A stretch of 64,000 bases of DNA. It comes from Oopsacas minuta. Its lineage: Eukaryota; Porifera; Hexactinellida; Lyssacinosida; Leucopsacidae. Made by a program: the position numbers and the translations under genes. The stretch's first letter is position 1, and each line of letters starts with the position of its first letter. Below the pieces are notes generated by a model. It did no database searches and had not been told where the DNA came from. It saw only the letters and a program-made list of their open reading frames with translations. Shown in pieces: positions 60,942 through 64,000 of this stretch. The stretch covers positions 473,285 through 537,284 of the forward strand of contig JAKMXF010000297.1 in the NCBI GenBank assembly GCA_024704765.1, written 5' to 3'.

Positions 60942-63656
60942 TTACGCAGGATTCCAAATTGTAATTTGGAAAACGGTGGGATCAAACTCATCAAGGTACT
61001 TTAAAAACTGAGTAGAGAAGAGAAACTTTACAGAAGAACTGACCTCATAATTGGAGCTATCTGAGTGGGGCATGGTTAACTTGTTGAATGGCTCCAGACT
61101 CCCAGATTCTGAATCAGCACCATCTGGCTGCCCACGCCTCTCATAAGGAGAACTACTACTCTTCTTCAACAACCCACTGAGACGTCGAATTATTCCAGGT
61201 TTCTTCTTCCCTGATGAAGTGTGTGTACCGAAGTGACTGGGTTCCTCAATTATATATTTATACTTTTGTTGTTCAAAGAATTTTCTTTCTTCCTCCTTTT
61301 TCTGTGCCACAAGCCTCTCTTGATTCTTTGTTCTATCATGCTCCTCCTTTATTCTCATTTCTCTGTACTTCTGTCTTTTCTCTTCCTCCTTCTCTCTCAG
61401 CTGATTTCCAGATTCGTTTTCCTATAAATTAATGGAAAAATGTGAAGATATTGGGAAACTTACGTGTAATATCTTTATACCCACAAGTAATATATTAATG
61501 ACAGGATATCTCTTGCATTCAGATGTAAACCTCCAAGATTTGAACAAGTTTGTCCATTGCTAAACTAGTCAATAAAATATAATAAACTAACCTTCTCTCC
61601 TATACCAGCAGATTCCAGTTGTTTCTGTCTTTCCTCTGATCTCAAAACCTCATCAAATATTCGTTCCTTCTCTTTCTCTGCAATGTTAGATTCTCCAGGT
61701 TTGCTTGTTACTGAAGATTGAGACACCCACTGGAGGTGTGCTTGAAGATCTGATAATTTGGTTTTCTCACTTTTTGAGAGAACTTCACTCTAAGAATTGT
61801 AACCATAATAAGTTAACAAATTCAGTGGAACTTCGTTAATACAAACATCAATGGACTGATTATCTTACAGCAAATTTCTTCTGTGTTTCGCTGTCAACTG
61901 GAACCAAGATATCTGCTTCTGAGTCATCGTCTAATGATGGTGCCTTCTTCTAAAACACACATCATTATATGTTTGGTATTATCTTACCTCAGTTACAAGA
62001 AAATTTTTCTAGTTCAATAAACTAATTAGGAATGACATACAGTAGAATGAGAGATAATGGATATAGTGAGAATGCTGGGGCAACATAATTTTCGGCTAAA
62101 TTATCATAATAAACGATACATACAATCAGAGCATTAAAAGAGCGCGCTCTTAATAATTGCAAACAATTGGCAAATTTCATTATTATTCTGCATAAAATTC
62201 AGTATTCTTGCTATAAAAGTGGATGCTGGGACACTTGTTTAATTCACAATTTATTGAAATAGTTTGATGTTGCATATTTAGCAATTTCAAGAATGTACAA
62301 TGCCTAAATTCAATCCTGATTACTTAAAATACAAATCTAATGTAAATCTGAAAGAATGAAAAGGAACGCGTTTGGAGCGCGCTCCATTTTTCCTGGAGCG
62401 GGAGCCGGAGTGCATTCCATTTTGTGAGTTAAGGAGCAGAAGTAGGAGCGCCGCTCCTTTTTCAGGCCTGAAGCCAGAGCAAGAGCGCACGCTCCAAAAA
62501 ATGAGGAGCGCTTAATGCTCTGCATACAATAATGTAATATATAAAATTTGGATCTATTACATTCGTCGTTACTCAACAATATATAATGATCATGTGTAGT
62601 GTTATAAACATTAATTTTCACAATAACTTAGTTTCGACATTATTTACATTAATTTATATCTATAGTGGAAACCGCCCATTAGCAAAATCTGCCTGTTTTC
62701 ATGGACATAAAGTGCAGTTTTGCATGGTAATTAGTGTACATTATTGCCAAATTCGCGAAATAGCAAGGAAAGTTCTTGAAAAATTCGAGTTGGATACGTA
62801 GTTATTACATAGAAGTATCTCGCGATGAGTTACTTCAGTTCAATTGAGCAACTGCTAGAAGTAGAGTAGAACCTGTTTATAACGGACACGCTCTAAACGT
62901 CACTTGTGTGTAGCGGACACCTCAGTCTAATTCTGTAGGTCGCAGTACGAATTCCATTAATACAGTCAACATCGGGTACTCGAACGAATATTAACTGACC
63001 TACGTTGTATTTTTAGGACTTATTGCATCCGTTAACTCGAACAGATTTTTATTTCCCCTGAGTGCTCGAGTTGCTGGCAGTTAACCGTATTATCAAACTG
63101 TCCAGCGGCTATCTGTACATAACGGCTAAGTTTGGCAAGTTCCTTGAGTGGGCTTTATTAACAGGCACTGCTACATTGTATTAAGTACATTTCTACATCT
63201 CCTTTGATATCAAATTGTTTGACAAGCTCATGAGATACTATTCTTGTTAATCAGAATCGGAAAAAACTTAACATTAATCACTATACACCAATGTCATTAA
63301 CTCAGCATGCAGCTCTTTATATAAATGGTTTATATTCCCTGAAATATATTAATTATCATAATTACCAGGTTTTTCTGATCAACAGTAGAGCTAACCCACT
63401 CCTCAATTCTAGGCTGTTTCGTGTTAGAAGTTTGACTACGGAACTTTTCTGCCCATTTCTGCTCTATTCCCCCTGTTCCAACTGCAGGAGGCATGGGAGT
63501 GAGTTTTCTTTGTTTTAGTTTACGATTAGGTTCCTGCATTTTATCTGATGTTGGAGGTTTTGAAGGAAAGCCCTCTACCTCTGAGGCAGAAGGAGGGAGG
63601 GAGGAGACAGCAGAGCTCATAGACTGAGCTGATTCATGAGCACTACTGCGTCTTGT
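60942..63656 (-). CDS. coiled-coil protein, 3' part; 5' end outside the window
   Basis: Four exons in phase 0: 63366-63656, 61869-61949, 61592-61789 and 60942-61421 (stop). The acceptor at 63657 shows that more exons lie to the right, so the N-terminus is missing. The visible 350 residues start with a Ser/Pro-rich basic segment (RKLKQRKLTPMPPAVGTGG). An acidic patch follows (SLDDDSEADILVP), then long Lys/Glu-rich heptads (EKEKERIFDEVLRSEERQ, LREKEEEKRQKYREMRI) that predict a coiled coil. The tail is basic and Ser-rich (KKKPGIIRRLSGLLKKSSSS). Such tails and coils occur in cytoskeletal adaptors, but I cannot name the family. A donor-like GAG|gtcagt near 61031 leaves room for another C-terminus. 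Confidence 0.72.
62127..62522. mobile_element. 396-bp hAT-like MITE in an intron, exact 8-bp target duplication
   Basis: Ends CAGAGCATTAA and TTAATGCTCTG are perfect inverted repeats. Target CATACAAT lies at 62119-62126 and 62523-62530. The interior is rich in GGAGCG/CGCTCC palindromes. It sits between exons 61869-61949 and 63366-63656. Confidence 0.94.
62963..63090. mobile_element. pogo-like MITE, degraded right end
   Basis: TA plus CAGTCAACATCGGGTACTCG at the left; GCTCGAGTTGCTGGCAGTTAAC at the right. Same family as 26046-26221 and 33094-33193. Confidence 0.65.
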
Positions 63657-64000
63657 CTGAACAAAGTATATGTAAAAGTAAATATAACATATTAAGAATT
63701 CTCAAACTTCAGGCATTGCATTATAAGATGTAATATAAGTAATACAGGATTCATATGAAAGTATTATACGTCTAGGCCATTCTCGAAATAGGACAATTTG
63801 GCACCGTTTGAGTTGTATAAATTCATTATGCTAAAGTATTAAATCAATTGCTCAATTATGGTGTTAGTACTTCGAGAAATACTACGCTGTTTTGATGCGA
63901 GATAATACAGTGCCGGTCAAAAAGAATTGCTCAAAATGAATGTATACAGTATAGTAAATGTCAAATTGTATACACTGACCAGATAGTTGAATTCTTGCGA

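Noticed and set aside
61214-61432. Phe/Leu-rich frames on the plus strand
   Set aside because: Antisense shadows of the Lys/Glu-rich coiled-coil exon.

Overview
This is a eukaryotic (metazoan) nuclear window, AT-rich, with GT-AG introns whose phases match across every multi-exon gene I rebuilt. The animal assignment rests on gene content: a PDZ plus tandem-PH scaffold, TRAPPC12, transgelin/calponin proteins, a white-like ABCG half-transporter, an NHL-type protein, and a PH adaptor rich in SH2-type tyrosine motifs. Several conserved genes (ABCE1, WDR12, RTCA, both transgelins) are intronless, which suggests an intron-poor, early-branching or secondarily reduced animal such as a sponge. The species cannot be fixed from sequence alone.

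Layout. 1132-10154 (-): eight-exon PDZ-PH-PH protein. 10756-13170 (-): TRAPPC12. 13702-15497 (-): EF-hand module with an N-myristoylation start; its splice donor joins TRAPPC12 in frame, so the two may be one chimeric gene. 16070-17875 (-): ABCE1. 18863-20909 (+): NHL-like gene broken by about five frameshifts. 21784-22986 (-): WDR12. 24138-25455: dead mariner-like transposon. 26339-32347 (+): ten-exon ABCG transporter. 35137-36243 (-): RTCA. 39403-40200 (+): possibly acylated unknown protein. 41096-45914 (+): four-exon PH adaptor. 48907-49557 (+): PTB-like protein. 53740-54574 (-): two-exon unknown. 57309-57881 and 59072-59638 (+): tandem transgelin paralogues. 60942-63656 (-): 3' part of a coiled-coil gene that runs off the right edge.

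The non-coding half is dense with small non-autonomous transposons. There are at least three hAT-like MITEs or nested inserts with exact 8-bp target duplications, many pogo/Tigger-like MITEs (TA target, CAGT termini) in several sequence families, long foldback elements that share core segments, a dispersed repeat family with tandem sub-units, and minisatellites. The most striking points are the possible EF-hand/TRAPPC12 fusion, the nested foldback that fills an ABCG intron, and the modular foldback families.

The genes do not form one pathway. ABCE1 (ribosome recycling), WDR12 (60S biogenesis) and RTCA (RNA end repair) are RNA/translation housekeeping genes. The PDZ/PH, PTB and PH-tyrosine proteins look like animal signalling scaffolds, and TRAPPC12 acts in membrane traffic.
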